Positions 12,132 to 24,391 of a DNA stretch of 64,000 bases are shown here, piece after piece (position 1 is the first letter of the stretch; each line of letters starts with the position of its first letter). A model generated the notes under the pieces. It was not told the DNA's origin. It was given only the letters and a program-made list of their open reading frames with translations, and ran no database searches. Origin of the DNA: Chalara sp. BL73 (lineage: Eukaryota > Ascomycota > Leotiomycetes > Helotiales); the NCBI GenBank assembly GCA_918026815.1, contig CAKJVC010000080.1, positions 21,453 to 85,452 of the forward strand, in the 5' to 3' direction. Made by a program: the position numbers and the translations under genes.

Positions 12132-13617
12132 TCACAATCTCGATTGGAACTTTTCTTTTTCTTTCGGCCAACACTTATCAACCTCGTCCTCACAGCACCA
12201 ACCCAAAAGTCCATCAGCAAATTTGCCATCCTTCCAGGCTAATGCATCTCCATCCTCTCCTGCTTGCATAATTCTGTCTCTCTCTTGCTGCTCTGGCCCA
12301 TCATGCAGGTGATATAGATACTGCTGACGATTGCCACGTTCTACCACCATTTCAGTTCGAGGGGCTCTGATCTTTTGGTAGACATCCAACAGTTCGCTCT
12401 TGCTTTGTGTAGTTCTCCGGGAGAAAACCTCGCCAAGTACTGCGGCGTCCTCCAAAGACATTCCTGCGCCGCTGGCCAGATAGGGGAGAGTTGCGTGCAC
12501 AGCGTCGCCGAGCATTGTGAATGCTCCAGATGGGTGAGACCAGTTTCTCATTCCAGGGCGAATGCACAAGCGCCACTTATAGACGGACTCACAGAGTGCA
12601 AGTAATTTTGGAATTCTGATTTAGGCTTAGTGCTTTTGCGTCATGTGTTGGGCTATTAAGCTAATTTATTTACTTACCTGGGATCCCAGTCCTTATATAA
12701 CGCCTGCATCTCTTCTACGTTACCCTCTATTGTGTTTGCCCCAGCTGGCATGTCATCCGGCACCAAGAGAACCATGTTGAATAATTCACCACCTTTCAAC
12801 ACATAATTAACTGCTCATGTCAGCTTTTGATCACTGAACAATACGTGAACCTCACCAGCATGAGCATCCGGGCCTAACCAATAATTGACTTGAGGATTCG
12901 TTACCAGAGGCGCTAGTTCGGGGTCTTTCAACATATCTTTTGTTGATAAAAGCAAACGGTAAGCAAGATCTCCGGTGAGAGTAGGAGGGTCTGCCCGACC
13001 CAGCATAATTTCTCGCAGCCGTGAGTTGATCCCGTCGGCTCCAACAACTAAATCCGCAACATAAGAATCCCCATTTTGAAGTATCACAGCTGCCTGTTCC
13101 CAATCTTTGGATACTTGGACGTCTACTACTCGGGCATTAACTTTGATTCTCGCGCCGAGCTCTACGGCTCTTTTCAACAAACAGTTATGAAGATTGGCTC
13201 GGTGGAAATCCCAATAAAATGTCCCCGGATATTTCGCTGCAGAAGCTGCAAAGTCCATTGATGAAATAGTGTTGCATTTCCAACCCAGCATATTCACCTG
13301 TTTCGGCTTTGTTGAGTATTTATCTAACATCTCACGCATTCCCCAGCTCTGCAACACCCGGCTACTATTGGGCAAAATCTGGATTCCTGCTCCTACTTCA
13401 GCAATCTCAGATGCTGCCTCAAATACCTCGACGTTGTGACCAGCTAATAAAAGCGCAATTGCCGCGCCGAGTCCCCCCAGACCTGCGCCTACGACAATGA
13501 TCTACAATTCAGCAATGAGCACCAGGACTCAAGAAGTTGGGCAAGTGCATGATTGCTAACCTTCATTTTGTCTACACGATCTCGATGAATTTTCTGCTTT
13601 GCCTTGATGGGAGTCAT
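12132..13617 (-). CDS. hxnX: HxnX-like FAD monooxygenase (salicylate / 6-hydroxynicotinate hydroxylase type)
   Basis: Single-component flavin aromatic hydroxylase. Four exons (13617-13561, 13501-12856, 12792-12678, 12615-12132) give 433 residues. The Rossmann FAD motif 'IIVVGAGLGGLGAAIAL' starts at about residue 20, right after intron 1, followed by 'VEVFEAASEIAEVGAGIQI'. The DG motif is 'ADLVVGADGINSRLRE' and the second FAD motif is 'FTMLGDAVHATLPYLASGAG'. All key FAD motifs are intact and the length is normal for salicylate hydroxylase and 6-hydroxynicotinate 3-monooxygenase relatives. In A. nidulans HxnX converts 6-hydroxynicotinate to 2,5-dihydroxypyridine by decarboxylating hydroxylation; that substrate is inferred from position in the cluster. 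It converges on hxnS and diverges from hxnY. Confidence 0.85.
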
Positions 13618-14547
13618 GGCTGCCTCTACTGGCTAGAAGGGATGCAAAACTAAGACTCGTGGAGGATAGGGGTTCTCTGAAGGAACTGTGAATTTGGGGA
13701 GCGGCTTTGGACCAATTCTTCAGCAGTGAAATATCGTAACGACGTAAGCGGGGTCGCGGATAAAGGGACGAATGTACCGAATCCCTGGCTTTGTAATGAC
13801 ACCAGCTAAACACTGCCCAACGTCGTTCAGCATATTGTTATCTATCAAAGAAATCCACGAGGCATTCTTGGCCTCTGTACCGCCAATGATCCGGAGCCCG
13901 ATCGCTCATGCAAGGGCTGACAAGCTGGAAGGCTAGACCGGGACTGAAGCCATCTTCCCCGCTTTGGTGGAGCCCGGCTTGTAATGTACTAGAAAAGTGG
14001 AGGGCACGTTTATCAATACACCCTTACAGCATGTGGAGTCGCCTCAGGTCATGTATGATGAGTTGATGCGCTACAAGATATCAGTATCCGTGTCCTGTAA
14101 TCAGCTAGTTGTTAGTCAAGAGTGGTCGTCGATCTTGATAAGAAGCCTTTCATTCCTATACCCTGCAAGTATATTTCCTCCATTCTCAGTCTTGGCGTTT
14201 AGAGGCCCACCCCACCCCGCCCCTCCCCCATCCTTGGCAGACACCCCTGGTCTTGACTGCCGGATCCGTTCGGCTCTTGACATTTTGTTCCTTGTACATG
14301 CATGTCACCAGGACCGGTGGCAGAGAAAGCTTCGAAGGTGGTGACGTGAGTGGTGGTGCTATTCTGGTGCTGGTGGTGTTGAAGATATCACAATTACTCC
14401 TTCCTGTTTGAGTGCGAGAATGCATTGGCTTCTTCTCATCTAGAGATCCTACTATCTCTTTCTTATGCTTGCTTTCCTCTCGTGGCTGTAGCAAAACTGA
14501 GATTGACCCCTTACATTATTAAATCCAATACTCGGGTTAAACTCAGC
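13618..14547. promoter_or_regulatory. Divergent hxnX/hxnY promoter region
   Basis: 930 bp between divergent starts. GATA-type cores fitting HGATAR lie at 14136-14141 (plus) and near 13838 (reverse). A C-rich stretch lies at about 14207-14230. The open frames seen in it have no recognised domain. Confidence 0.4.
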
Positions 14548-15783
14548 ATGCCAGCTGAAGCACCGCCGATTCTTGATTTCTCTCGTGAGCAGCGCTTTAT
14601 GTATGAATTCTTGCATTGACTGATGACCATAGCGTTCTATGGAAGTGATGAGGGCGCCAAGAAGGAGCTGGTTGCGCAGGTCAAAAATTGCTGTCTACAT
14701 AATGGATTTTTCCAAATCACTGGCCACCGTGTTCCTGCAGAATTGCAAGAAAGGACCATTAAATGTGTGAAGGAGTTCTTTGCGCTGCCACAAGAGGAGA
14801 AGGACAAAGTGCACAAGGGTACGAGGTTGCGCTGGATCACATCATTTAATCTTTCTTACTTACCCTGGGCGCAGATCAAAACACATGGAATAGAGGATAC
14901 GAGACTATAGGATCCCAGATCTTGGAAGCAGGAACAAACCCGGACCATAAAGAGGGATACTATATCGGCGAAGAAATCTCTAAGTCGCATCCATACTTCA
15001 TCCACAAGAAACTAAACAGTGGCCCAAATGTATGGCCAGTTGGACTTTCTGATGCTAAGGAGTTTGAGGCTGCCTCTATGGCATATTATAATGCTATGCA
15101 CGCTTTGGCCAGAGATGTCCTGGTTGTTCTCGCTCAAACCCTGGATCTTCCAAGAGACTATTTCAAAGATTTTACCACAAATGCTGTGGCTACTCTTCGA
15201 TACCTTCACTACCCTCCGCAGCCCAAGGATTCGGATGAGAAACTTTCCCGGGGTATTGGCGCCCATACAGATTTCGGATCGGTAACTCTACTCATGCAAG
15301 ACGAAGTAGATGGATTGCAGGTATTTGAAAAGGAGACAAATGAGTGGTTAGATGTAATGGATCAGTATCCTAAATTAGTTGGGAAACGCTGATATTGAAT
15401 AGGTTGTACCGATAAAAGGAGCATATGTAGTGAATCTTGGGAACATGTTTATGCGATGGTAAGTTAACCTTTTTGAAGCCCAGAATACTAAATTAAAACT
15501 GGATAGGTCAAACGATAGATATATTTCGAACCTGCATCGGGTGATAAATAAGTCCGGAAAGGAACGGTATTCCATTCCATTTTTCTACAGCGGAAATCCA
15601 GATTATGTAATCGACTGCCTCCCAAACTGTAGAGCAGAGGGGGAACCCGCCAAGTATCCTCCAATTACGGTTGAGGGAGCTGTTGGTGGCTCCTACCGTG
15701 AGAGCTACGGGAAAGCAGAGGCGTACAAAAAGACACAGCGGCAAAATGCGATGGGAGTTACGGCGGACCTAATTGCTGTTTAA
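14548..15783 (+). CDS. hxnY: HxnY-like 2-oxoglutarate / Fe(II)-dependent dioxygenase
   Basis: Isopenicillin-N-synthase-like 2-oxoglutarate oxygenase. Five exons (14548-14584, 14633-14818, 14875-15353, 15403-15458, 15507-15783) give 344 residues. The N-terminal non-haem dioxygenase domain has 'NGFFQITGHRVP' and 'EFFALPQEEKDKVH'. The iron ligands are His and Asp in 'GAHTDFGSVTLL' and the distal His in 'SNLHRVINKSGKERYS', where Arg-x-Ser (RYS) is the 2-oxoglutarate carboxylate site. All are present. In A. nidulans HxnY belongs to the nicotinate regulon; I do not know a firmly assigned step for it, and an auxiliary oxidation of the substrate or a precursor is possible. The very short first exon (37 bp) is supported by the reading frame across the joint. 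Confidence 0.85.
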
Positions 15784-16560
15784 TAGGATTTTGTACACTT
15801 TTGTATACGTCTTAAATAATCTAAATGTGTTAATATTATTCCACGGGTTTATGTTATTACCTAGAGGACAACGCTGTCTGGAAGTTTGCCCTACTGCACA
15901 CTATCTAATCAATACGTCACTTAAGGAGTGTTTGCAAACGGAAATTGTGTTTGGACAAGTCGTTACTACCAAGCTTCCTCTGCAAACGTTTTACAGCCCG
16001 TCTGAGACTTAGCCTCTTCGTCTATTCCAGCCAACATCGTGATGTGACAAGTTATGAATACTGAAACCTAGATAACACCCACTTTAAGCTGGCAGAGAGG
16101 AAACACGGCAGCTATGGTCTCGCTATCTTGCCATGCTCATTAACCGGGGATTACACTTTAACGAGAATTTTAGCCAGAGCTCTAGAGGCTCCGATGACCC
16201 ATGCACATCAGATGCAATCTATCTTCAACCCCCCACCCTTCAAATCCATGGGTCTCAGAGCCTGGATTACGAAGCATGTATCTCTGTTATCCACCAGCAT
16301 CCCTGGCCGCTCTTGTGCTGTTGGCAGGGTTTATTGTAATGCTTCTTCAGGGGTGGTGTCTTGGCTCGACGGCTGCATTGATTATCTTGATCTGGGGTTT
16401 GAAATAGAGAAACCTGATTGGGCTTTTATAGCGCATCTTTCGGTGCCTCACTTACACGTCAAGAGTTATATGTGAGCCCAAGTTCAAGCATATCGAGACC
16501 TACCAACCACACCCTTTGGTTAGGCTCTGTCGGAATACAGGTCAGCCTCAGAGCAACTAC
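15784..16560. promoter_or_regulatory. Upstream region of the MFS transporter gene
   Basis: 777 bp between hxnY and the transporter, both on the plus strand. Overlapping open frames between 16128 and 16475 have no recognisable domain. The stretch next to 16561 is the likely promoter and 5' leader. Confidence 0.35.
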
Positions 16561-18395
16561 ATGGCAACCATAGCAACCATGTCTATTTCGGAGAAAAAGG
16601 ACGACATTGGCGCCGTCCAAAGAACAGAGAGCTACGGAGAGGGATTGGCAATAACAAAATTTGCTGACGATGGCCGTAATCGCGAATTCTATGGTACTTC
16701 AATAAGCGACTCGTATCGGTTGAAATCAGAGCTCGTCAGCAACGCATTCGAAGATATCGGGATGGGAAGGTAAGAATTTGCCCAGCCTTGCGCCTGTACA
16801 ACGACGAGATGCTGACTAGAGTACACAGGTATCAGTGGGAATTATTCGTTGTTACGGGGTTTGGATGGATCACTGATAACTTGTAAGCTCTGGCTACTCT
16901 CAGCGCGGCTTATTCTTGCTAATTCATGGCTCAGCTGGTCTCAAGGCATAGGCGCTATTCAGCCATCCATCAGGCTCGAGTTCTCTGATATCTCTATGGT
17001 TGGATTTAGCTCAATTGCGTACTATGTCGGCTTGATAATTGGGGCCTCGTTTTGGGGAATTTCTGCAGATTTCATTGGTAGAAAACCTGCTTTCAATTCT
17101 ACTTTGTTGATTGGAGGTACATTCGGTGCGGCCGTCGCAGGGTTGAGCAACTTTGTTCCTTTCTGTGTGTTCTGGGCTATTATTGGTACTGCTGCTGGCG
17201 GAAATGTCCCGATCGACTCAATGATTTTCCTCGAGTTCGTTCCGGGAAGCCACCAATACCTCCTGACTGCTCTCTCAGCATGGTGGAATCTTGGCCAAGT
17301 CATTGTTTCTCTTGTCGCTTGGGTTTTTCTTGCAAACTTTAGCTGCGATTCAAGCTCCACATACGAAACCTGCAAGAGATCTGACAATATGGGGTGGTAA
17401 GCGCTGATTTGGGTGAAGTCTCAAATGGGGATTCACTAACTCCCGTCACAGGAGATACACAATGATCACACTCGGAGGTCTCGCATTAGCATTTGCCATC
17501 ATCCGAATGTTTGTTTTCAAGATGCCCGAATCTCCAAGATATCTGCTCTCAAAGGGGCGAGATTTCGAAGCAGTGGAAGCTGTAAATTATGTCGCCCGAC
17601 GTAATGGAAAGCCAGAACCACTATCTGTCGATATGCTCCATGCTATTGATGCCCAACTTGGATTGCCCGTAATCACTGAGGAAGGTCGAAGTGGAATGTC
17701 CCGTAGTGAAATCATCAAGGAGAATCTTAAAGACTTCAAGTCGGCCAACTTCAAAGATCTATTCGCGACTAGAAAATTGGCTAGACACACTACTATTATC
17801 TGGTTTATCTGGCTCACCATTGGTAAGTTTGTAAATTAACCTAGCCTCGGAGCATCATTAACAATATTTCTCAGGTATTGCATACCCATTATACTTCAAC
17901 TTTTTGCCTACATATCTTGCCCAGAAGTTTACTTCCGAGTCGTCTCTATATCTGAGTTACAGAGATTACTGTATAACCTCCTCAGTGGGGGTTATTGGAC
18001 CAATCACAGCCTCTATTGCTGTTAATACTCGGTTTGGTAGACGATGGATGATGGCAGCCTCAGCAATCGTCACCGGTATCTTCCTATTCGGATACACCGG
18101 CGCCAAAACCGCCACAGCTAGTTTGACATTCTCATGCGTTACAGGCTTGCTCGGAAACTTCGAGTATGCTATCATGTATGCCTTTACACCTGAAAGTTTT
18201 CCAGGTCCGCGTAGAGGAACGGGTACCGGTACTGCTGCCACTCTTTTGAGATTTGGTGGCTTATGTGCCAGTCTGATTGGCACGTATACCAATTTCTCCA
18301 TCGTACCTATCTATGTGTCGGCTGCTCTCTGGGCTGTCGTTGGTCTGACTGCATTCGGCTTACCATTTGAGACGCATGGCCACGCATCTATCTAA
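16561..18395 (+). CDS. MFS transporter of the nicotinate cluster (HxnZ/HxnP type)
   Basis: Major facilitator superfamily permease, probably bringing nicotinate or a related compound across the plasma membrane. Five exons (16561-16769, 16829-16882, 16935-17396, 17452-17822, 17875-18395) give 538 residues. A hydrophilic N-terminus of about 75 residues is followed by membrane segments such as 'WELFVVTGFGWITDN', 'VGFSSIAYYVGLIIGAS' and the MFS loop signature 'WGISADFIGRKPAF'. After 'MPESPRYLLSKGR' (the sugar-porter/SV2-type motif) comes a cytosolic loop and then the second half ('TRFGRRWMMAASAIVTG', 'GPRRGTGTGTAATLLRFGG'). This layout is closer to the sugar-porter/SV2-related group than to the TNA1/Dal5 group. 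A. nidulans has two cluster permeases, HxnP and HxnZ; which one this matches needs a tree. A second in-frame ATG at 16579 is possible. Confidence 0.82.
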
Positions 18396-18903
18396 GTGTC
18401 ATTGACGAATAGAGCTGTTGCAATGTTTGTTGGGGTTATGCGCAATATTCTTGTATAGTGGAGAAAGGTAGTCGTTAAGTGTCCCCAGATAAGTCACTCT
18501 TGTAGTACGAGATACTCCCTCGCCACACATCGTATGCTTGGAACTCTTGTATAGTGTTCAAAACGAAATAGTATAAGGGCCTTCTTTCTCTATATCCCGT
18601 TGAGAACCACCTAGCTGTATTCTTACACCTTAAATCTGATGTTTATAGTCAAGGTTAAGATATTACTTGTAGCTGCATTCTCAAATCAGTGATTATGATG
18701 TCTTTTTAGATAGGTTGGTAATTTGATCTGCAGGCCCTTTTCACCATCTCTGTTCCTAAAACTTGAAGGCAATACTACTTCCCCTATTACACTAAACATG
18801 ACCAAGATTGGAGTCCACACAATTTTATCTCAAATAGGAACCTCACAGGGTCAAGTAAGAGAACGTTTAACATATCATGCGGACTTGAACATATGAAATT
18901 CTT
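18396..18903. other. Convergent 3' intergenic region
   Basis: 508 bp between the converging transporter and hxnV-like genes. Nothing beyond expected 3' ends was seen. Confidence 0.35.
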
Positions 18904-21043
18904 CTATGACTTCAAGAAACCGCCATAATACGAATCTAACCATTGGCAAGCATCAGCAGCTTGCACATTCGTGAAACATCGCAAAGATCCAACATAGCCA
19001 TCAGGTCTAACATTGAGTATAACACATTCATCATGAGCAACATCGCCAATCCACTTCTGAGTGCAATTCATCAAATCATCTATGTAGAAGGTCCATCTAC
19101 TGTCTTTGAATAGAGAAGGTAGAGAACCGATCTCGATCTGATCCTTGGGGAGAGTTGTGACAAGCGCTGGTGTGAAGAGCATGCTAACTGCAGTATAGCG
19201 ATGTGGCTGAACGAATTCATCTGCCTCGGTTGCCGTAATGTTTTGTGTAGCATAGGAGTCCGCAGCTGCGGACGTGGCCCGCCCAAGAACGGAGCTCAGT
19301 GAAGACAGGTGTGTAGACACAGCTGTAAGAAAGGCACTTGTGAATTTGGGGTTTGGTGTGAAGAAGTAGATTCTGAATTGACCAAGCATGGGTATATCGA
19401 GTTGGACGTCTACAGGATTTGCATCGATGAACCGAGTAACCCTGGCAGGAGAAAGGAGAGCACCAGCTTGCAGACCAGCACCTCGGGGAGATGGAACATT
19501 AAGGACATTTGGCGCGTATTTCGCACCGACACCTGAAATGAAGCCAATATTGGTAATGAAGTTCGCAGCAAGGGCTTTTGCATCTCCAGCAGCGAAGGCA
19601 CTGGCATGCTCAAAATCGAAGTTGATCAAGTCTTGTGCAATCTTTCGACGCTCAGCTTCGTATGTAGAGAGTAGTGCTGGAGTTGCTAGACCACGAACGG
19701 CGAGATTCAGCTTCCAGGACAGATTAAACGAATCATGCATGCTAACGTTCATTCCTTGTGCCGCTTTCGGAGAATGAGTATGGGCAGCCTATTTGTTATT
19801 AGCCCACTAATACCTAATTGAAGAAAGCATTCTAACATCTCCTGTAATGAAGACGCGCTCGGAATCGTCGGTGAATTTATTTGCTACTCTCTGTCCGACT
19901 TTGTATACGCTGAACCATTCTAAATCAGGTTAGTCGTGGCTTTATTGGTATGGAGATGTAAAGAATACCAACGCTCCTCCATTTCAATGTGAAAGGGGTT
20001 AATATTTGCTGTGCCCTCTTCATGACGAAATCTTGCGTTGCATCTTCTGAGGATAAAACATCTTTCATCTTTGGATTTAACTCGATGTATAGTCGAGTCA
20101 TATTCCTCTCTCTTGGAATGCAAAGGATTGTCCCAAACTCTTCAGAATGAACGACAACTTTGCTCCACAAATCCGGAAAATCTGTCTCTATTACGCCTAC
20201 CGAAGGGATTATTTCAATATTTGGTTCACAACTAGAGCATATATCTTACCATCAAGCACACCCCATGGTGCACGAGTACTATCCCCCACCATTTCCGTGC
20301 CAGGAATGCTTGTACGGACTTGCGATCTCGCTCCATCGCACCCGACAAGATATCTTGTGTATAGAGATCTAGCTGCGTCGGTCTTCTTGTCGTAACAATT
20401 CACTTTAATCAAGTTTGATTTTCCTGGCTCCTCCTGATATGAGGTGAAAGCACTGCTCCTTGTAACTTCTACTCTTCTATCTCTCAAGTCTGCTATGAAA
20501 ATGTCCTCAATCATACCCTGATGGACAAGTAGGACAAAAGGCTCATTAACATCGAGTTCGGGGGGGTAATGTACTTCCCGTCGTTGGCGACTCAATGGTG
20601 AAGAAGGCGTGGAATTCTAAAATTTAGTCAGTTTAATAACGATATTTTCCACTGGTATCCATACCCAAAAGCATATATCATATATCTTGACTCCCTTCCT
20701 CAACAGGCCATCAGCCAAGCCTAGCTGCTTGAAGGTTTCTATCGTTTTTGGCTGCAATCCATCTGCTCTTCCCGTAGATGTTTTGTCGCTCCTATCATCT
20801 ACGATCTTTGGTTCGATTCCATATCTTGTAAGATTCGATCTAAGTCCCGAGTTATATCAGGCCAACCTCTCAATCTCGCGCTAGTGTCACTCACGCCAAC
20901 ATTAACCCGGCAGGGCCAGCACCGGCAATTACGACATCCTCTATTCTGTCCCCTACAACTGGGGCATCTACACTATTGATAAATCCTTCGTTGCTAGCCC
21001 CAGGAGACATATTTGGAGAGGCTTGAGATCTAGTCCGCTTCAT
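18904..21043 (-). CDS. hxnV: HxnV-like FAD monooxygenase (phenol 2-monooxygenase type)
   Basis: Flavin aromatic hydroxylase with a phenol-hydroxylase layout. Six exons (21043-20895, 20839-20665, 20616-20250, 20196-19969, 19919-19837, 19788-18904) give 628 residues. The FAD motif '[15 protein letters not shown]' lies at about residue 36, then '[19 protein letters not shown]', the DG motif '[13 protein letters not shown]' and '[19 protein letters not shown]' before '[15 protein letters not shown]'. The last 170 residues form the thioredoxin-like C-terminal domain of phenol hydroxylases ('TFYIDDLMN', '[16 protein letters not shown]'). All motifs are intact. In A. nidulans HxnV hydroxylates 2,5-dihydroxypyridine; this role is inferred here from family and neighbours. 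The ATG at 21043 is the first usable one; the open frame extends upstream without another ATG. Confidence 0.85.
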
Positions 21044-21602
21044 TACACTGATTTCGGGAACGAGAGCGTTCAATTAGAATATTAGGAATATCAATATTGA
21101 TAGCCGAATAACGTGACGTGTGAAGTCTAGGAAATCTCGCGCTCCTGTCACCTTCTTGGCGCATCCCATGCCCTAGAACAAGGCCAAAATATTGCTTGAT
21201 GAGTGGCAAAGATCTGGCAGTCCTCTATCAAAGCATTGGTTCATTTTGGTGTAAGACAAAAGACTCTCTAGTATGACAGCTGCCCCTCTCCTCCACTCTT
21301 GGCAGCGATAACTGTGGAACCCAGGATGCACTTCTAGGCGCACACCTCAATCGCTATTTCGTGTTAGTGGCATGGGCTGTCGGGAAAACAGCTTCCCCAT
21401 AATTGATATGGGAGACTTTTGCCAGAATCATGCTAGTTCTAGCTATGGCGTTCTGCAAGGCTGATACTTTAGTCGAGTCTTTAATGAAGAATTTATGTGA
21501 CGCTATTGTTGGAATAGACAATACGTTCTGATAAACTTGGATCTTCGGATCATTATGTCAAATTCTTTCAACCATGCTGTAACACTGCTTAGAGAAAACC
21601 TG
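21044..21602. promoter_or_regulatory. hxnV upstream / hxnM downstream region
   Basis: 559 bp between the hxnV start and the hxnM stop, both on the minus strand. No extra gene, repeat or clear operator was seen. Confidence 0.35.
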
Positions 21603-22760
21603 CTATATTTCTTCTCCCTTTAACTTCTTCTTAACCTCCTCAGAACTGGCTGGCATCAGAGCCCCATCTGGTGGCGTATATTTGCTCTTGAAGTCGTCGC
21701 ACATCTGTTCCATTGTTACCCATTCCACTCCCTCATGCTTGTTGATATGTTCAATGATCCTACATCCAGATTTATTAAAAACACAATTTCAATTTGAAAA
21801 ATGGGGAGCATACCGTTCGTGCATGAGAAGGACATGAGGGCGCCCGGAAACATCAGGATGAATTGTCATCGGGAAAATAAACTCATCGTACTCCCTATAA
21901 AAGTAGTCGAAATGGTCCTATAGAATGAATAACCATAAGTACCCGATATCTATCAGAGACAAGCTCATTGCGTACCTTCCAAATATCCTCAATGTCACGA
22001 GGGTTCACCCAACCATGGCTATTTGCAGAATTCTTTATAAACATCATCGGAGGAAGGTCGTCGATATACTGTGCTTCATGGTGAGCAGAGTATATTGGCT
22101 AAATTTAAACCGGAACATACCCAACTCCCTGGGATCTCTACCAAGCCAGTCTCCTTTCCTTTAACCAAGGGTTTCATCCACTCTTCCGCCTTCTTGCTGT
22201 AGTCAATCTTGGTCCATGCATCACCGGTCCTGAGCCAGTACATTTGGCAATCATCGTGGCTCATTGAGTGGTCATACTCAATTCCATAACTCAAAAGAAG
22301 CTCTGTTCCTTCCTTGCTTGTTTCCCACCAAGGAGCAACGCTCCCTCGCGGAGGCTTTCCGCAGAACTCGGTGACCATCTTAAAGGTTTTATCTAAAACG
22401 TCCCTTTGTTGTTCAAAAGTCATGTCCGCGGGGTTTTCGTGGGAGTATCCATGAAGGCCAATCTCATGTCCGGCATCGCGAACCATCGCACACTCTTCTG
22501 GGAAAGTCTCCAAGGTGTGGCCAGGAATGAACCATGTAGCTTTAATGCCATATTTGTCGAAAAGTTTCAGCACCCGACGAGTACCATGAGTACCAGCAAA
22601 TAGACCTGTTGGCGTCAGTAGTCTCTTTCGTTAGGTTGATATGAAGAAACGTGCCTCTGGAGATATCACTGGTAGAATTCTCTCCCCCGTATGAACCTAA
22701 CCATCCAGCAACCGCATCGATGTCGACGCCGTAACTAACAAGCACTCGTTTCTTCCCCAT
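21603..22760 (-). CDS. hxnM: HxnM-like cyclic imidase (polysaccharide-deacetylase / NodB fold)
   Basis: NodB-fold metal hydrolase of the PuuE-like group. Five exons (22760-22655, 22605-22121, 22068-21976, 21917-21814, 21759-21603) give 314 residues. Motif 1 is '[16 protein letters not shown]', motif 2 (metal-binding His-x3-His) is '[12 protein letters not shown]', and '[14 protein letters not shown]' corresponds to motif 3. The C-terminal part has '[22 protein letters not shown]', quoted here only as its metal/catalytic His in '[11 protein letters not shown]'. Intron 1 needs a GC donor at 22654; only that join keeps 'SRG' and '[10 protein letters not shown]' in frame. There is no signal peptide, so it should act in the cytosol on a small molecule rather than on a cell-wall polymer. 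In A. nidulans HxnM opens a cyclic imide late in nicotinate breakdown. It diverges from hxnW. Confidence 0.85.
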
Positions 22761-23524
22761 TTTGAAGGACGCGCTACACTTCAAAGAGGGACTGTATCGG
22801 AGCTATTGAAGTAATGGTTGAGAAATGGAAAAGCTCAAAAAGCTCAAGAATCTATGAAAGTCGATAAAATAGAGGGGTTCAGACAAGGTTGAAGACACGA
22901 GAAAGATGAGCTCTCAGCAAAGAGTGGAGAGCTAACGTTTCTGCATAAATAGCGAGAACACCCCAGAAGCTCTGATCGGGACGCTTGAAAATCGGGGATC
23001 TCCATTCTTAATCCTTGGCGTTATTTTCGTATTCAGTTATTGGCCAGATATTTTACACTTTCAACCCAACGTAAACCGTACCCGAAGCCCGTTCGACGGT
23101 AGATATATTTTTCGATAAAATTATCGTTTACAGAACAAGATTAGTTCCAAAATAAATTAATCCTCATCAATTGAACTCTTTATTCCCCAAATGTGTTCAT
23201 GATAAATTAGGTAATCCCGTTATCATATTGTGTAACCAGCGACCAACCCCATCTACTGCCCCTCATTTGTTGCCACTTCAAGATTGAAGAGCGCCAAGAG
23301 TGGGCAGAGTTAGTGCCCGTCTGTTTGTAGGTAGTTACAACCTTACTCAATGAAGCCTACTCTCAAAAGCACTATAGCATATCAACATGAGCACCATAAA
23401 ACACATGTTACTTGTAATTTAGGCCGCACAAACTGTTTATTTCTTAACTTCCCCTTATACCTCATGCCGCAAATTTTGCACGGAAACAAGCTTATATTAA
23501 CTATAAATAAATTTCTACAAGAAG
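22761..23524. promoter_or_regulatory. Divergent hxnM/hxnW promoter region
   Basis: 764 bp between divergent genes. Three GATA-type cores fit the AreA consensus: 23113-23118 (plus), about 23121-23126 (reverse) and 23220-23225 (reverse). The first exon of hxnW could lie in this stretch, for example from the ATG at about 23388, because the hxnW frame has no clear ATG of its own. Confidence 0.4.
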
Positions 23525-24391
23525 ATGAGTGAAAGGGCGAGTCCCATTCTTTTAGAAATTCAGTAATCCATCTGATGCTGAGCAGTTCAACCTTAAGGGC
23601 CGGACAGCATTGGTGACCGGCGGAGCTCGAGGCTGCGGACTTGCTTTTGCAGAAGGACTCGCAGAGGCAGGAGCAGATGTAGCCATCTTCGATATCATTG
23701 CACCTGTAGATGCTTTTTTCGCCATTGAAAAGACATACGGTGTCAAGACCAAGCACTATATCGTAGATGTCTCGTCAGCAACATCCCTAGAAGCGGGGTT
23801 TGCAGCCTTCAAAGTTGATTTCGGGGGAAAATTAGATATTTGTGTTCCTTGCGCTGGCATTAACAGAAATATTTCCTTTTTAGAAACGGGTTTTGAGGAT
23901 TATCAGAAACTTCTGGGTGTCAATGTCGTGGGGGTGTATTTCATGGCTCAGCTTGCGGCTAAACAAATGATTAAGAATGGAACAAAGAATGGAAGTATCG
24001 TGCTTGTTGCTAGCATTGCCAGCTATATAGCAATCAGGAGTCAGCTTAGCAGTGCATATTGTGGCACCAAAGGAGCAGTACGAGCAATGTGCCCAGCCAT
24101 AGCTGCTGAACTGGCACAATATGTGAGTTTTGGGTTCATGCCCATTTGTCCATGTCTCAACATTAACATGTGCAGGGAATTCGGGTGAATAGCATATCTC
24201 CAGGTTATGTGAGAACGGAAATGACTGCGCCTTTCCCACAACTCTTAAAGAGTTGGGAAAGTGAGATTATGAATCGAAGAGTTGCTGAGCCCGAAGATAT
24301 TCGTGGAGGATGTGTATTCTTAGCAAGTGACGCATCGCTATACATGACTGGACAAGATTTATGTATGGATGGTGGCGTAACCAAATGGTAG
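23525..24391 (+). CDS. hxnW: HxnW-like short-chain dehydrogenase/reductase (start unresolved)
   Basis: NAD(P)-dependent SDR. The body runs from about 23565 to 24122 and 24176 to 24391. The cofactor motif is 'GRTALVTGGARGCGLAFAEG', then 'DICVPCAGINRNISFLE' (NAG-like motif altered to CAG), catalytic Ser in 'VLVASIASYI', Tyr-x3-Lys in 'SSAYCGTKGAVR', and the C-terminal 'GIRVNSISPGYVRTEMT' and 'DLCMDGGVTKW'. The only nearby ATG (23525) starts a frame that stops at 23564, one base out of register with the body. Either an upstream first exon joins at the acceptor near 23563, or one A in 'gaaattc' (23556-23562) is extra. In A. nidulans HxnW is a ketoreductase of the nicotinate route; the exact substrate is inferred. 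Confidence 0.78.

Noticed and set aside
21603..22760. hxnM-like gene as a chitin or peptidoglycan deacetylase
   Set aside because: No signal peptide or carbohydrate-binding module, PuuE-like N-terminal motif, and location inside the nicotinate cluster point to a small-molecule imidase.
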